DNA of 64,000 nucleotides, taken from positions 383,542 through 447,541 of the forward strand of contig DEMN01000006.1 in assembly GCA_002359215.1 (NCBI GenBank). The letters run 5' to 3'. The notes beneath the pieces were generated by a model. It made no database searches, was not told the DNA's origin, and saw only the letters and a list, made by a program, of their open reading frames with translations. The stretch comes from Flavobacteriales bacterium UBA2669 (GTDB lineage Bacteria > Bacteroidota > Bacteroidia > Flavobacteriales_E > Vicingaceae). Of the stretch, positions 18,592 through 27,515 are shown in pieces. How positions within the stretch are numbered: position 1 is the first letter of the stretch; each line of letters begins with the position of its first letter. The position numbers and the translations under genes were made by a program.

Positions 18592-18743
18592 CTCTATTTA
18601 CTTCACTCTTATTACCACGTTTCAGACAGTAAGAGTGTTAATACTTCAACTACAACCATTTTCCCTTACTTTACAAATTAAAAAGCTTATTTGCTTATTT
18701 TTACCCTTCCAAAAGTTGTTAAGAATGAATAGTAAAATAATCA

Positions 18744-18791
18744 AAACCTTCAAGATATTTAGCCTTTTTTACTATTAGACCTTGAAGGTTT
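18744..18791. repeat. Long-loop inverted repeat before the M28 gene
   Basis: Arms AAACCTTCAAG (18744-18754) and CTTGAAGGTTT (18781-18791) are separated by 26 bp, and the right arm ends 13 bp before the peptidase ATG. A 17-codon frame (ATG 18725 to TAG 18778) runs through it. The surrounding gap 18592-18804 holds nothing else I can support. Confidence 0.5.
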
Positions 18792-18804
18792 AATAAAAAA
18801 TGAA

Positions 18805-20166
18805 ATGAAAAAAATATACGCTTTATTGTTAGTTGTATTAACGCCTTTTTTACTTAGAGCTCAAGGTGATTCTTTGTTTATTCGTTCCATTTATGATGTG
18901 GCTTTAGAAAAAGGTCATGCCTATAAAAATTTAGAAGTGCTTTGTAAGCAAGTGGGAGCAAGAATTACCGGTTCTGCGGAAGCTCAAAAAGCAGTTGAAT
19001 GGGGTTACAACTTACTTTCATCCTATGGTTTTGATACCGTTTATTTACAAGAGATAAATGCCCCTTATTGGAAAAGAGGCACCAAAGAAGCCGGGTGGAT
19101 TTCAACTGCCAATAATGAATTTCATAAATTGAATTTATTGGCTTTAGGAGGTTCAATTGCTACCAACGGTTTGCTAAAAGGAGAAGTGGTGGAAGTGGCA
19201 GATTATGAAGCATTGAAAACCATAGATAAATCAAAAGTAAGTGGCAAAATTGTATTTATCAATCAGGCATTCGACCAAAAGCTTATCAATACCTTTAGTG
19301 CTTATGGCTATTGCTATCCCATACGCGCATTTGGAGCTGTTGAAGCTAGTAAATTAGGTGCAAAAGCGGTTATTATTAGGTCGTTGGCAACACCAACAGA
19401 TCATCATCCGCATACAGGTTCATTGGTTTATAATGATAAAACACCTAAAATTCCTGCAGCAGCTATTAGTACTGCCGATGCAGATTTGCTTTCTGCTTGG
19501 TTAAAAAAAGAAAATGTTGCTATTGCCTTAGAAATGGATTGTAAAATTTTACTAAATGTAAAAACTTACAACGTTATTGCCGAAATGAAAGGGAAAGATG
19601 ACCAAATTATTACTTTCGGTGGACATCTAGATTCTTGGGATGTTGGTGAAGGAGCTCATGATGATGGGGCAGGAATTGTTCATTCTATTGAAGCGTTAAG
19701 GATATTAAAAACCTTGAATTATCAACCACAACATACCTTACGTTGTGTATTATTTATGAACGAAGAAAATGGCAATTTTGGTGGAAAAACTTATGCTAAA
19801 CTAGCCAAGCAAAACAAAGAAAAACACCTTGCTGCCATCGAAAGCGATAGAGGTGGCTTTTTACCTCTAGGTTATGATGTATTGGGTTCTGACAAGCACC
19901 TCGATTTTGTAAAATCTTTCGACAAATTATTATTTGATTACGATTTAACTAAAATAAAGAAAGGCTATAGTGGTGTTGATATTATGCCTTTAAGAGAAGA
20001 ATATCCGGATATGCTGCAAATAGGTATTGCCATTAATTCTCAATTGTATTTTAACTACCACCATGCTGAAACAGATGTGTTTGAAGCAGTAAATAAAAGA
20101 GAATTGGAAATGGGTGCCGGAGCTATGGCAACTATTGTTTATTTATTGGATAAGTATTTGAAGTGA
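18805..20166 (+). CDS. Secreted M28 family metallopeptidase
   Basis: This 453-aa di-zinc peptidase has a signal peptide (MKKIYALLLVVLTPFLLRAQ). The M28 metal-binding set is complete in order: GGHLDSWDVGEGAHDDGAG (His and bridging Asp), NEENGNFGG (Glu pair), ESDRGG (Asp) and FNYHHAETD (His). A PA-like insert lies between about residues 125 and 235. It resembles the carboxypeptidase Q/PGCP group that trims dipeptides. It acts outside the cytoplasm and could work with the M1 enzyme at 13.2 kb. Confidence 0.93.
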   Translation: MKKIYALLLVVLTPFLLRAQGDSLFIRSIYDVALEKGHAYKNLEVLCKQVGARITGSAEAQKAVEWGYNLLSSYGFDTVYLQEINAPYWKRGTKEAGWISTANNEFHKLNLLALGGSIATNGLLKGEVVEVADYEALKTIDKSKVSGKIVFINQAFDQKLINTFSAYGYCYPIRAFGAVEASKLGAKAVIIRSLATPTDHHPHTGSLVYNDKTPKIPAAAISTADADLLSAWLKKENVAIALEMDCKILLNVKTYNVIAEMKGKDDQIITFGGHLDSWDVGEGAHDDGAGIVHSIEALRILKTLNYQPQHTLRCVLFMNEENGNFGGKTYAKLAKQNKEKHLAAIESDRGGFLPLGYDVLGSDKHLDFVKSFDKLLFDYDLTKIKKGYSGVDIMPLREEYPDMLQIGIAINSQLYFNYHHAETDVFEAVNKRELEMGAGAMATIVYLLDKYLK

Positions 20167-20190
20167 TTTTTTTATATTGAAAATATGATG

Positions 20191-20198
20191 TACATTTG
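20191..20198 (+). promoter_or_regulatory. TACATTTG promoter -7 box
   Basis: A perfect TAnnTTTG box lies 56 bp before the small membrane gene at 20255. The nearest TTG (20177-20179) is only 11 bp away, so the -33 element is not convincing. Confidence 0.4.
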
Positions 20199-20254
20199 TT
20201 GTAAAGTAATGGCTGTAAATGAGTTGAATAAAATAAGGTAAGTACTCTAGACCA

Positions 20255-20536
20255 ATGCTTAAAAAAGTTTTAGGAATAATATTATTAATAATCGGATTAA
20301 TTGGGATAGCTGGTGTTATCTACGAGTTATATTTATTAGGACTAAGAAAATCCCACTTTACAGATAAGAACTACTTAAGTTCAAAAGGATTAGATAGGTA
20401 TTTAATCAAATCATTTTTTGGCTGGGTAGCATTGTATTTTGTAGCTTTTGTTTTTACCCCAATTGGAATTAGGCTATTGTCTGCCAAAGAAAATAAACCT
20501 AAGAAGTGCTGGATTAAAACCTTTAAAAGGTATTAA
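20255..20536 (+). CDS. Small two-helix membrane protein, 93 aa, unknown
   Basis: This protein has two hydrophobic segments (about residues 4-28 and 52-75) separated by a polar loop, and a basic C-terminal tail (ENKPKKCWIKTFKRY). Its 3' end overlaps the convergent VOC gene by 14 bp. No family recognised. A perfect -7 box lies upstream, which supports its being expressed. Confidence 0.55.
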   Translation: MLKKVLGIILLIIGLIGIAGVIYELYLLGLRKSHFTDKNYLSSKGLDRYLIKSFFGWVALYFVAFVFTPIGIRLLSAKENKPKKCWIKTFKRY

Positions 20537-21017
20537 TTTCTTTAAGTAAGTCTTCCAAATCAAGTACTTTGGTAAACATTTCTAAAGAGCCATCAGCTTT
20601 TGTTGGCCATAGTTCTTGAGGTCTATCCCAATACAATTCCACGCCATTACCATCTGGATCATCAAGATACAATGCCTCTGACACTCCATGGTCACTTGCA
20701 CCTGTAAGTGGATAGCTTGCTTGGCGTAATCGGTTATAAATAATTGCAAGGTCTTTTCTTGTCGGATATAGTATTGCGGTGTGATATAAACCTACACCTT
20801 CTTTACTAGCAGGAGCTGCATCTTTGCTGTGCCATGTATTTAACCCTATATGATGGTGATATCCACCGGCAGAAATAAATGCTGCTTGACTTTCATATAA
20901 CATGGTTACTTCAAAACCTAATAAATCTCGATAAAATTCAAGCGAACGATTAAGATCGGCTACTTTGAGGTGAACATGTCCAATACGTGTTTGGGTTGGT
21001 ATTTTATATGTTTCCAT
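20523..21017 (-). CDS. VOC family (glyoxalase/extradiol dioxygenase-like) protein
   Basis: This 164-aa protein opens IGHVHLKVADLNRSLEFYRD, the standard first beta-alpha module of the vicinal-oxygen-chelate fold. HH in GGYHHHIGLNTW, then LYHTAILYP and DPDGNGVELYWDRP supply the expected metal ligands (His, His, Glu). It looks like a catechol-2,3-dioxygenase-like single-domain protein; the substrate cannot be deduced. It overlaps the gene at 20255 tail-to-tail. Confidence 0.88.
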   Translation of the reverse strand: METYKIPTQTRIGHVHLKVADLNRSLEFYRDLLGFEVTMLYESQAAFISAGGYHHHIGLNTWHSKDAAPASKEGVGLYHTAILYPTRKDLAIIYNRLRQASYPLTGASDHGVSEALYLDDPDGNGVELYWDRPQELWPTKADGSLEMFTKVLDLEDLLKEINTF

Positions 21018-21070
21018 GATGTGTTTTTAGTTATTTTCTGTTGTTCTTTGATTTTTATCTTAATAGGATA

Positions 21071-21553
21071 TTAGTTGTTATTATAAATAGATATTTTTTC
21101 TGAAATATAATTTTCAACCAGATCTTTATCAGTTTTGTTTTTTAAGATTAATAATTCATGATTTTTATGTGTTCGATAGTTCATAAGAAATCTCGTTTTT
21201 CCGCTTCGAGTTAATTCTAAAAATTCAAATCGTTTTGGATCAAACTTATCGGTTATCAAATCTACTTTTTGAGTTCGATCAAGTATTTTTTTCAGCCGAA
21301 TCATTTTTCCTTTTTTCTCGTCAATCAGAATTTCTGAGTAATAAATCCAAGCCGCAAATCTGTAAAGAATATATCCAATTAAAGTTAAAATTGCAATTAA
21401 TAATCCAACTAACCAACCAAAAATAAAAATTAAAACAACAAATGAAATAGAATTCCAAATGGTTAATTCTTTCCATTTAAACGGAATTCTATCACTTAAT
21501 AAGTGAACATCTCCATTTTTGGAAATTCTAAAATAATCTTCATTTTCGCTCAT
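21071..21553 (-). CDS. Membrane protein with PH-like C-terminal part, unknown
   Basis: This 160-aa protein has a polar N-terminus, a paired hydrophobic region (about residues 30-72, ISFVVLIFIFGWLVGLLIAI) and a beta-rich soluble tail with KKGKMIRLKKIL and SGKTRFLMNYRTH. The layout, two helices then a small beta domain, resembles PH-domain-like membrane proteins, but I do not recognise the family. It stands alone between the VOC gene and mutS on the same strand. Confidence 0.55.
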   Translation of the reverse strand: MSENEDYFRISKNGDVHLLSDRIPFKWKELTIWNSISFVVLIFIFGWLVGLLIAILTLIGYILYRFAAWIYYSEILIDEKKGKMIRLKKILDRTQKVDLITDKFDPKRFEFLELTRSGKTRFLMNYRTHKNHELLILKNKTDKDLVENYISEKISIYNNN

Positions 21554-21631
21554 GTAGTATATTTATACAAAAATAGGATAAATTAAAAATGCAATCGAAT
21601 GTAGAGGTGATTTCTAATTTGTAATCTTAAA

Positions 21632-24280
21632 TCATTTCCCTCCAACCATTTTTTTAATCTCGTTGAGTTTCATCAAGGCTTCAACTGGCGTAAGGGTATT
21701 GATATCAATAGTAATTAATTCGTCTTTAATTTGTTCTAAAACAGGATCGTCTAGTTGGAAGAAACTCAATTGCATATCTTCAACACTTGGTTTAGATTTT
21801 ACTTTTTGATTTTTGCCATTTCCCACATGAGAGCTTTCCAATTGTTTCAGAATATCATTAGCCCTATCCAACATAATTTTAGGCATTCCTGCCATTTTTG
21901 CAACATGAATACCAAAACTGTGATTACTTCCTCCAGCAGTTAGTTTTCTTAAAAAGTGAATTTTATTATTAATTTCTTTAACAGAAACATTAAAGTTTTT
22001 AATTCGCTTAAAGTTGTTGGTCATATCATTAAGCTCATGATAATGCGTAGCAAAAAGTGTTTTCGCTCTATGTGTAGGATGTTCGTGTAAATATTCAGCT
22101 ATGCTCCAAGCTATCGAAATACCATCGTAAGTGCTTGTCCCTCTACCAATTTCATCTAACAAAATCAAACTTCTCTCTGAAAGGTTATTTAAAATACTGG
22201 CTGTTTCATTCATTTCTACCATGAAAGTAGATTCTCCTTGAGAAATGTTATCGGAAGCTCCAACTCGGGTAAAAATTTTATCAACTACACCAATAATAGC
22301 ATGTTTGGCAGGAACATAAGAACCAATTTGAGCCAATAGTGTAATTAAGGCAGTTTGCCTTAATAATGCTGATTTACCTGACATATTTGGTCCGGTAATC
22401 ATTATTATTTGTTGCTGACTATCATCTAAATAAATATCGTTAGCCACATACTCTTCGCCAATAGGCAATTGTTGTTCTATAACCGGATGTCTCCCCGATT
22501 TAATATCAATAATTTTGGTATCGTTAACTTCTGGTCGGGTATAATTATGTTCTTTAGCAATAGTTGCAAATGACAATAAACAATCGAGTTGTGCAATTAA
22601 AACAGCATTTAACTGAATAGGTGTGATATAGTCTGCTAGCTCTAACACTAAATCGTTAAACAATTGTGTTTCGATCACTAAAATTTTCTCATCAGCACCT
22701 AAAATTTTACTTTCATATTCTTTAAGTTCTTCAGTGATGTAGCGCTCTGCCTGAGTAAGTGTTTGTTTTCTGTGCCAAGTTGGAGGCACTTTGTCTTTAT
22801 GTGTATTTCTTACTTCAATATAATATCCGAAAACATTATTAAATGCAATTTTTAAACTTGGAATGCCGGTAAGTTCACTTTCTCTCTCTTGAATTTCTAC
22901 TAAGGCATCTTTTCCGGAATGTAATATTTTTCGGAGTTCATCTAATTCTTTAGCAACATTATTTTTAATTACATTTCCTTTGGCAATAGCTACGGGAGGG
23001 TCTTCAAAAATGGTAGCCTCTATTTTGTCTTTTAAAATAGTACACGGATTAAGTTGTTCTCCAATCTTTTTTAAGGCAGCATTATCAATAGACAAGCAAG
23101 CTGTTTTTATGGGTTCTATAGCCAATAAAGCTCGCTTTAGCTGCATCACTTCTCTCGGGTTAATCCTTCCTGTGGCTACTTTTGAAACGAGTCTTTCTAA
23201 ATCGCCAATTTCGTGTATGGCGGTTCTAATGGTTGTTGCAAAATCAGTTAGATTAACGAAAGTATTTACTATTTCTAAACGAGCATTAATTGGAGCCACA
23301 TCCTTTAACGGTAGAGTAACCCAACGTTTCATCAAACGAGAACCCATTGGAGAAATGGTGCAATCGATAATGTCTATAAGTGTTTTGGCATTTTCGTTGG
23401 GAGAGTAGATTAACTCTAAGTTTCTAACTGTAAATTTATCGAGCCAAACATATTTATCTTCTTCAATCCTTGATAAAGCGGTAATGTGCTTCACTTTTTC
23501 GTGTTGCGTTTCTGAAAGATAATGCAAGGCAACTCCGGCAGCTACAATGGCATTGGAAAAATCTTCAACACCAAAACCTTTTAGCGATTTGGTTTGAAAA
23601 TGATTTTGGAGAGTTTCCCTACCAAAATCTTCTGTAAACACCCATTCATCAACAGCATAAGTGTAAAATTGGTTGCCAAAAAGTTCATGAAACTGTTTTT
23701 TGTCGTTGCGTTTAAAAAGCACTTCAGATGGTTTAAAACCATGCAACAGTTTATCTATGTATTCAATACTACCTTCAGCAGCAAGAAATTCACCCGTTGA
23801 AACATCTAAAAAAGCCACCCCAGCACCTTTTTTTGTTAAACAAACTGCAGCTAAAAAATTATTGGATTTATGATCTAAAATTTGATCGTTGAGGGTAACT
23901 CCTGGCGTTACTAATTCCGTAACACCTCTTTTAACTATTTTTTTTTCTTTGCTTGGAGCTTCTAATTGATCGCAAATAGCAACGCGCAATCCTGAACGAA
24001 CTAGTTTAGGTAAATAAGTATTTAAGGAATGGTGTGGAAAACCAGCCAATTCTAATTTAGAAGAACCGTTGTTTCTGGCAGTTAGTACAATGCCTAAAAT
24101 ATTGGCGGCTTTAATAGCATCTTCACCAAAAGTTTCGTAAAAATCTCCTACTCTAAAAAGCAATAAAGCATCAGGATACTTCGCTTTGATGGCATTGTAT
24201 TGCTTCATCAAAGGAGTGGTTGTTTTTTCTTCTTTTTTATCTTTTTTCAAGTTGGCTTGCATCTGTGTTTTAAAACTCAC
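21632..24280 (-). CDS. mutS: DNA mismatch repair protein MutS
   Basis: MutS recognises mismatches and recruits MutL. The 882-aa protein has the N-terminal mismatch-reading domain with the FxE motif (FRVGDFYETFGEDA), the lever and clamp regions, and a C-terminal ABC-type ATPase. The ATPase shows Walker A GPNMSGKSALLRQ, the signature STFMVEMNE, LLDEIGRGTSTYDG and ATHYHELND. ATG 24280 or an internal ATG at 24262 could start translation. A minus-strand TAAGTTTG box (24292-24299) lies just upstream, without a clear -33. Confidence 0.97.
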   Translation of the reverse strand: MSFKTQMQANLKKDKKEEKTTTPLMKQYNAIKAKYPDALLLFRVGDFYETFGEDAIKAANILGIVLTARNNGSSKLELAGFPHHSLNTYLPKLVRSGLRVAICDQLEAPSKEKKIVKRGVTELVTPGVTLNDQILDHKSNNFLAAVCLTKKGAGVAFLDVSTGEFLAAEGSIEYIDKLLHGFKPSEVLFKRNDKKQFHELFGNQFYTYAVDEWVFTEDFGRETLQNHFQTKSLKGFGVEDFSNAIVAAGVALHYLSETQHEKVKHITALSRIEEDKYVWLDKFTVRNLELIYSPNENAKTLIDIIDCTISPMGSRLMKRWVTLPLKDVAPINARLEIVNTFVNLTDFATTIRTAIHEIGDLERLVSKVATGRINPREVMQLKRALLAIEPIKTACLSIDNAALKKIGEQLNPCTILKDKIEATIFEDPPVAIAKGNVIKNNVAKELDELRKILHSGKDALVEIQERESELTGIPSLKIAFNNVFGYYIEVRNTHKDKVPPTWHRKQTLTQAERYITEELKEYESKILGADEKILVIETQLFNDLVLELADYITPIQLNAVLIAQLDCLLSFATIAKEHNYTRPEVNDTKIIDIKSGRHPVIEQQLPIGEEYVANDIYLDDSQQQIIMITGPNMSGKSALLRQTALITLLAQIGSYVPAKHAIIGVVDKIFTRVGASDNISQGESTFMVEMNETASILNNLSERSLILLDEIGRGTSTYDGISIAWSIAEYLHEHPTHRAKTLFATHYHELNDMTNNFKRIKNFNVSVKEINNKIHFLRKLTAGGSNHSFGIHVAKMAGMPKIMLDRANDILKQLESSHVGNGKNQKVKSKPSVEDMQLSFFQLDDPVLEQIKDELITIDINTLTPVEALMKLNEIKKMVGGK

Positions 24281-24361
24281 ACAAACTTAAGTCATTGTCC
24301 TAAATTTTTGAAAAATTACATCTATCAACTAATGAATAGTTATTAACAGTAACAACAAACT

Positions 24362-24757
24362 TTAGTACTTAGCCTTTAAGTTGACAATAATCTCGTTAAA
24401 GAACTGATTGAGTGGTTTTTCAAGCATCATTTTCATAAAAGGATTAATGTTGGCTTCGAAAACAAAGGAGGTGTTGGTTTTGTTGTCCTCAATCTTTTCA
24501 AGATAAAAATTTAAAGTGAATTTGAATGGGGCTTTAAAAGAATCTAAATAAATTAAGGAGTTAGGAGTAGTAGCTACTTTTTTTAATCCAACTTCTGCTA
24601 ATCCTTTAATTTTAAAAGAACAACTATCAGAAGTAGCGTTCCAATTTTCAATTTTTTCTGTAGGTAAAAAGTCTTTAAGGTTATTTAGGTCAGATAAAAG
24701 GTCGAATAAGATTCTGTCACTAGTATTGATAAGTTCTGCTTTTGGAGCAATTTTCAT
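24362..24757 (-). CDS. SRPBCC (START-like) family protein
   Basis: This 131-aa cytoplasmic protein has the polyketide-cyclase/START-like pattern: an N-terminal strand then helix (FDLLSDLNNLKDFLP), central strands (SCSFKIKGLAEVGLK) and a long C-terminal helix (MMLEKPLNQFFNEIIVNLKA). Such proteins bind hydrophobic ligands, but no ligand can be named. It follows pyrE on the same strand with a 55-bp gap and precedes mutS by 81 bp. Confidence 0.75.
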   Translation of the reverse strand: MKIAPKAELINTSDRILFDLLSDLNNLKDFLPTEKIENWNATSDSCSFKIKGLAEVGLKKVATTPNSLIYLDSFKAPFKFTLNFYLEKIEDNKTNTSFVFEANINPFMKMMLEKPLNQFFNEIIVNLKAKY

Positions 24758-24812
24758 TATTAATAATGTTTTTGTTAGTTAAGTTTTTGTGGTATTGATG
24801 ATAAGTTTATTT

Positions 24813-25463
24813 TTACTTTGAAGTAATATCCCAAGTTTTAGGGTTTTCTCTCCATTGATTTAAAGAGTCAACATCTTTTTCTGAAATATAATTTGTTTTA
24901 ACGGCAGTATCTAACAGTACATTGTAGTTACTTAGAGTGTATAATTTACACTTATTTACTTCAAAATTTTTAACAGATTCATCAAAATTATAAGAGAAGA
25001 TGGCCAACATTCCTAATACATTTCCACCATTTTTCCTTAACTCTTCTACTGCTTTAAGACTACTACCACCGGTAGAAATTAGATCTTCAATAACTACAAT
25101 GTTTTGACCTTTTTCTATTTCTCCTTCAATAAGGTTTTGCATACCATGTTCTTTGCTGGAAGAACGAACATATGCAAATGGTAAGCCCAATGCTTCGGCA
25201 ACTAAGACACCATGAGCAATACCGCCAGTTGCTACTCCTGCAATAACATCTACTGTAGGGAAAAACTCTTTAACTGCATCAACAAATTGTTGCCGAATGT
25301 AGGTTCTTACAGGTGGATAAGACAACGCTTTTCTATTATCGCAATAGATTGGTGACTTCCAACCTGATGCCCATATAAAAGGATTTGCAGATTGCAATTT
25401 AATAGCTTTAATTTGCAGTAGTAATTCTGCAACTTTTTTCGCGGATTCATTATTAAATATCAT
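24813..25463 (-). CDS. pyrE: Orotate phosphoribosyltransferase
   Basis: PyrE joins orotate to PRPP to give OMP in pyrimidine synthesis, downstream of the carbamoyl phosphate made by carB. The 216-aa protein has WKSPIYCDNRKALSYPP, the catalytic-loop region YVRSSSKEHG and the PRPP-binding motif IVVIEDLISTGGSSLKAV. I start at ATG 25463 (MIFNNESAKK); extending upstream would add 20 non-family residues. A perfect TACATTTG box ends only 5 bp before this ATG, so the mRNA would be leaderless or nearly so. The start lies head-to-head with the Nudix gene. Confidence 0.96.
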   Translation of the reverse strand: MIFNNESAKKVAELLLQIKAIKLQSANPFIWASGWKSPIYCDNRKALSYPPVRTYIRQQFVDAVKEFFPTVDVIAGVATGGIAHGVLVAEALGLPFAYVRSSSKEHGMQNLIEGEIEKGQNIVVIEDLISTGGSSLKAVEELRKNGGNVLGMLAIFSYNFDESVKNFEVNKCKLYTLSNYNVLLDTAVKTNYISEKDVDSLNQWRENPKTWDITSK

Positions 25464-25467
25464 GCTG

Positions 25468-25475
25468 CAAATGTA
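25468..25475 (-). promoter_or_regulatory. pyrE -7 box overlapping the Nudix start codon
   Basis: The minus strand reads TACATTTG, a perfect TAnnTTTG. On plus it is CAAATGTA, and its ATG is the preferred Nudix start codon (25471-25473). No good -33 TTG at 17-23 bp is seen. Confidence 0.5.
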
Positions 25476-26070
25476 TAAAGTTTTTGTTAACGATAAGGTT
25501 ATTTTATTCACAAAAAACACCAAATTATTAAGTGATATGGAAAACGTTTTAGTTCTCCATTATTACGATAATTCTATAGCATTTATGGTAGTAAATTTTT
25601 TAAAAAACGATGGCAAACTTAAGCATTTAGTTTTTTTAACTCCTATACCTGATAAAGATTTTGAAAGTTTTAAAAATAATTTTGATTTGATCCTTGCAGC
25701 AGGAGGTAAAGTAAGTAATGCTGAAGGGAAAATTTTATTTATTTTTAGGTTAGGAAAATGGGATTTACCTAAAGGTAAAGTTGAAGCAAACGAAACACTT
25801 GAAGCATCTGCTGTAAGAGAAGTAGAGGAGGAATGTGGAATTGGTAACCTAACTATTTTAAATCATTTAAAAGACACTTATCATATTTATGAATTGAATG
25901 GTAAAATGGTATTAAAACAATCGGTTTGGTATGAAATGAAAACTGATGACATAAGTGAGTTAGTACCCCAAACAGAAGAAAATATAACGAATGCACGTTG
26001 GATGACTGATGAAGAAATTCAACAAGAAGTATTGAAAAACACTTACCTTTCTATTAAGGAAATTATTTGA
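25471..26070 (+). CDS. Nudix hydrolase with N-terminal extension
   Basis: This 199-aa protein has a full Nudix box beginning GKVEANETLEASAVREVEEE (G-x5-E-x7-REVxEE-x-G pattern) at about residues 106-128, preceded by KWDLPKG. About 75 residues before the Nudix fold form an extra domain (MYKVFVNDKVILFTKNTK) of unknown role. ATG 25471 is preferred; ATG 25462 adds three residues and shares bases with the pyrE start. The substrate is unknown; pairing with pyrE suggests nucleotide or PRPP-related housekeeping, which is only an inference. Confidence 0.9.
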   Translation: MYKVFVNDKVILFTKNTKLLSDMENVLVLHYYDNSIAFMVVNFLKNDGKLKHLVFLTPIPDKDFESFKNNFDLILAAGGKVSNAEGKILFIFRLGKWDLPKGKVEANETLEASAVREVEEECGIGNLTILNHLKDTYHIYELNGKMVLKQSVWYEMKTDDISELVPQTEENITNARWMTDEEIQQEVLKNTYLSIKEII

Positions 26071-26075
26071 TAAAC

Positions 26076-27512
26076 TTATTTTAAATCAAAAAACACTCGT
26101 TCAATATTTTCTTCGGTAGGTCGCTCAATGTTTCCTCCCGGACGTGGGGCTGGGAATCTTAAAATTTCACCTTCTTTTCCTATTAAAACATATGTTGGTA
26201 AAGTTCTTACTTCATAAGCCTGCATTAGTTCTCTTTCGGTAAGATGTACTAAAGTCCATGAGTAGTTTGGGTTTTCTTTTAGTAAAGATTTTATTTTAGA
26301 TTTATCGTTATCCGTACAAATACTAATAAACGCTACCTTATCTTTATATTGTTTATGAAGCGTTTCCATTATTTTCATTTCTCTTAAGCTAGGAATGCTC
26401 CATGATGCCCAAAAGTTTATGTAAACATATTTTCCGTTAAAGTCGGTTAAAGCAATTTCTTTACCGTCTATTGTAGGAAGTTTAAATGTTGGAGCGTTAC
26501 TTCCTTTAGCTAATTTTTTGTAGGTTATTTTGGTAATTACATTGGCAGCAATCTTTTGTTGCTCGGGATAAATGCTGTTGGTTTTTAAATGAGTTAGAAT
26601 TGAAATAATATTTTTTTGATTAAAATATTTATCGTTGCCAATTTCTTTAAGACCATTTATTAAAAATAAATTGAGTAATTCTTTATTTTCTAAGAACGGA
26701 TACTTTTCTAATGCTTTTACTAGAGCGTTATAGCTATTTTCTTCGTTGATAGCTTTGGTAATATCCATACCGTGCAACTGAAGCGTTAGTTTCTTTATTT
26801 CACCATTAAAAAAAGCAGTAAAGAAATTCATGTATTCAGGATTGTTGTATAGAATAGAATTATTTTGAAGGTACTTTATAAAAATATCAGCTTTATCTAA
26901 CGATTTTTTATCGCTTTTATAGTAAGAAATGTCTATAGAGTTAAAAGTGGAAGCAATGGTGTATTTTGCATAATTGTAGGCAAAATCATTGTTATAAGCC
27001 TTAAATTCATTTAAAATATGTTGTCCAAATTCTTGAATTTTAGGAGTTATAGAACCATCTCTTTTTAAAAAGATGGATTCATTTGTGCTTATGAAATCAT
27101 CATATTTTCTATTAAACTTTGCAATTAGCTGATTAAGTTCAGTAGGTGCCGGAAAGTTAAATTTTAAAGAAAGAAAGCGGTCATAAATTCTACCTTTGTT
27201 AAGTTCTGGGCTGTAGCTTAGGGTGATGTTGTAAATGCCTCCCGGTTCAATAAAAAACCAAGTGGTTTTGTCTTCAATGGCAAGTTCTACTTTTTTGATA
27301 GTATTAATATCAATGTTAAATTCAAAATTGTTGGTATTACCAATTTTTGAGAAACCAATTTTTTCTTTGGTACCGGTTATAAAATCATCATAAATATAAA
27401 CAGAAAGCTCGCTGTTGTCAAAATCTTTGGCTACACCTTTAATTACTGTATTGCTTGCTAAAGATATGAAATTGATATTAAGAAAAAGTAGGGTTATTAT
27501 TTGCTTTAACAT
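26076..27512 (-). CDS. TlpA-like thioredoxin-fold protein lacking the CxxC
   Basis: This 478-aa secreted protein has a signal peptide (MLKQIITLLFLNINFISLAS), a roughly 310-residue N-terminal part of the DUF4369-like type seen in Bacteroidota TlpA proteins, and a C-terminal thioredoxin fold (about 335-478; APTFKLPTIDGKEIALTDF, YVYINFWASWSIPSLREM). The active-site position reads WSIPS where TlpA has WCxxC, so both redox cysteines are Ser. The conserved cis-Pro region (VRTLPTYVLI) is kept. A binding or structural role rather than thiol redox is likely. It lies 3 bp downstream of coaD. Confidence 0.85.
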   Translation of the reverse strand: MLKQIITLLFLNINFISLASNTVIKGVAKDFDNSELSVYIYDDFITGTKEKIGFSKIGNTNNFEFNIDINTIKKVELAIEDKTTWFFIEPGGIYNITLSYSPELNKGRIYDRFLSLKFNFPAPTELNQLIAKFNRKYDDFISTNESIFLKRDGSITPKIQEFGQHILNEFKAYNNDFAYNYAKYTIASTFNSIDISYYKSDKKSLDKADIFIKYLQNNSILYNNPEYMNFFTAFFNGEIKKLTLQLHGMDITKAINEENSYNALVKALEKYPFLENKELLNLFLINGLKEIGNDKYFNQKNIISILTHLKTNSIYPEQQKIAANVITKITYKKLAKGSNAPTFKLPTIDGKEIALTDFNGKYVYINFWASWSIPSLREMKIMETLHKQYKDKVAFISICTDNDKSKIKSLLKENPNYSWTLVHLTERELMQAYEVRTLPTYVLIGKEGEILRFPAPRPGGNIERPTEENIERVFFDLK

Positions 27513-27515
27513 GGA

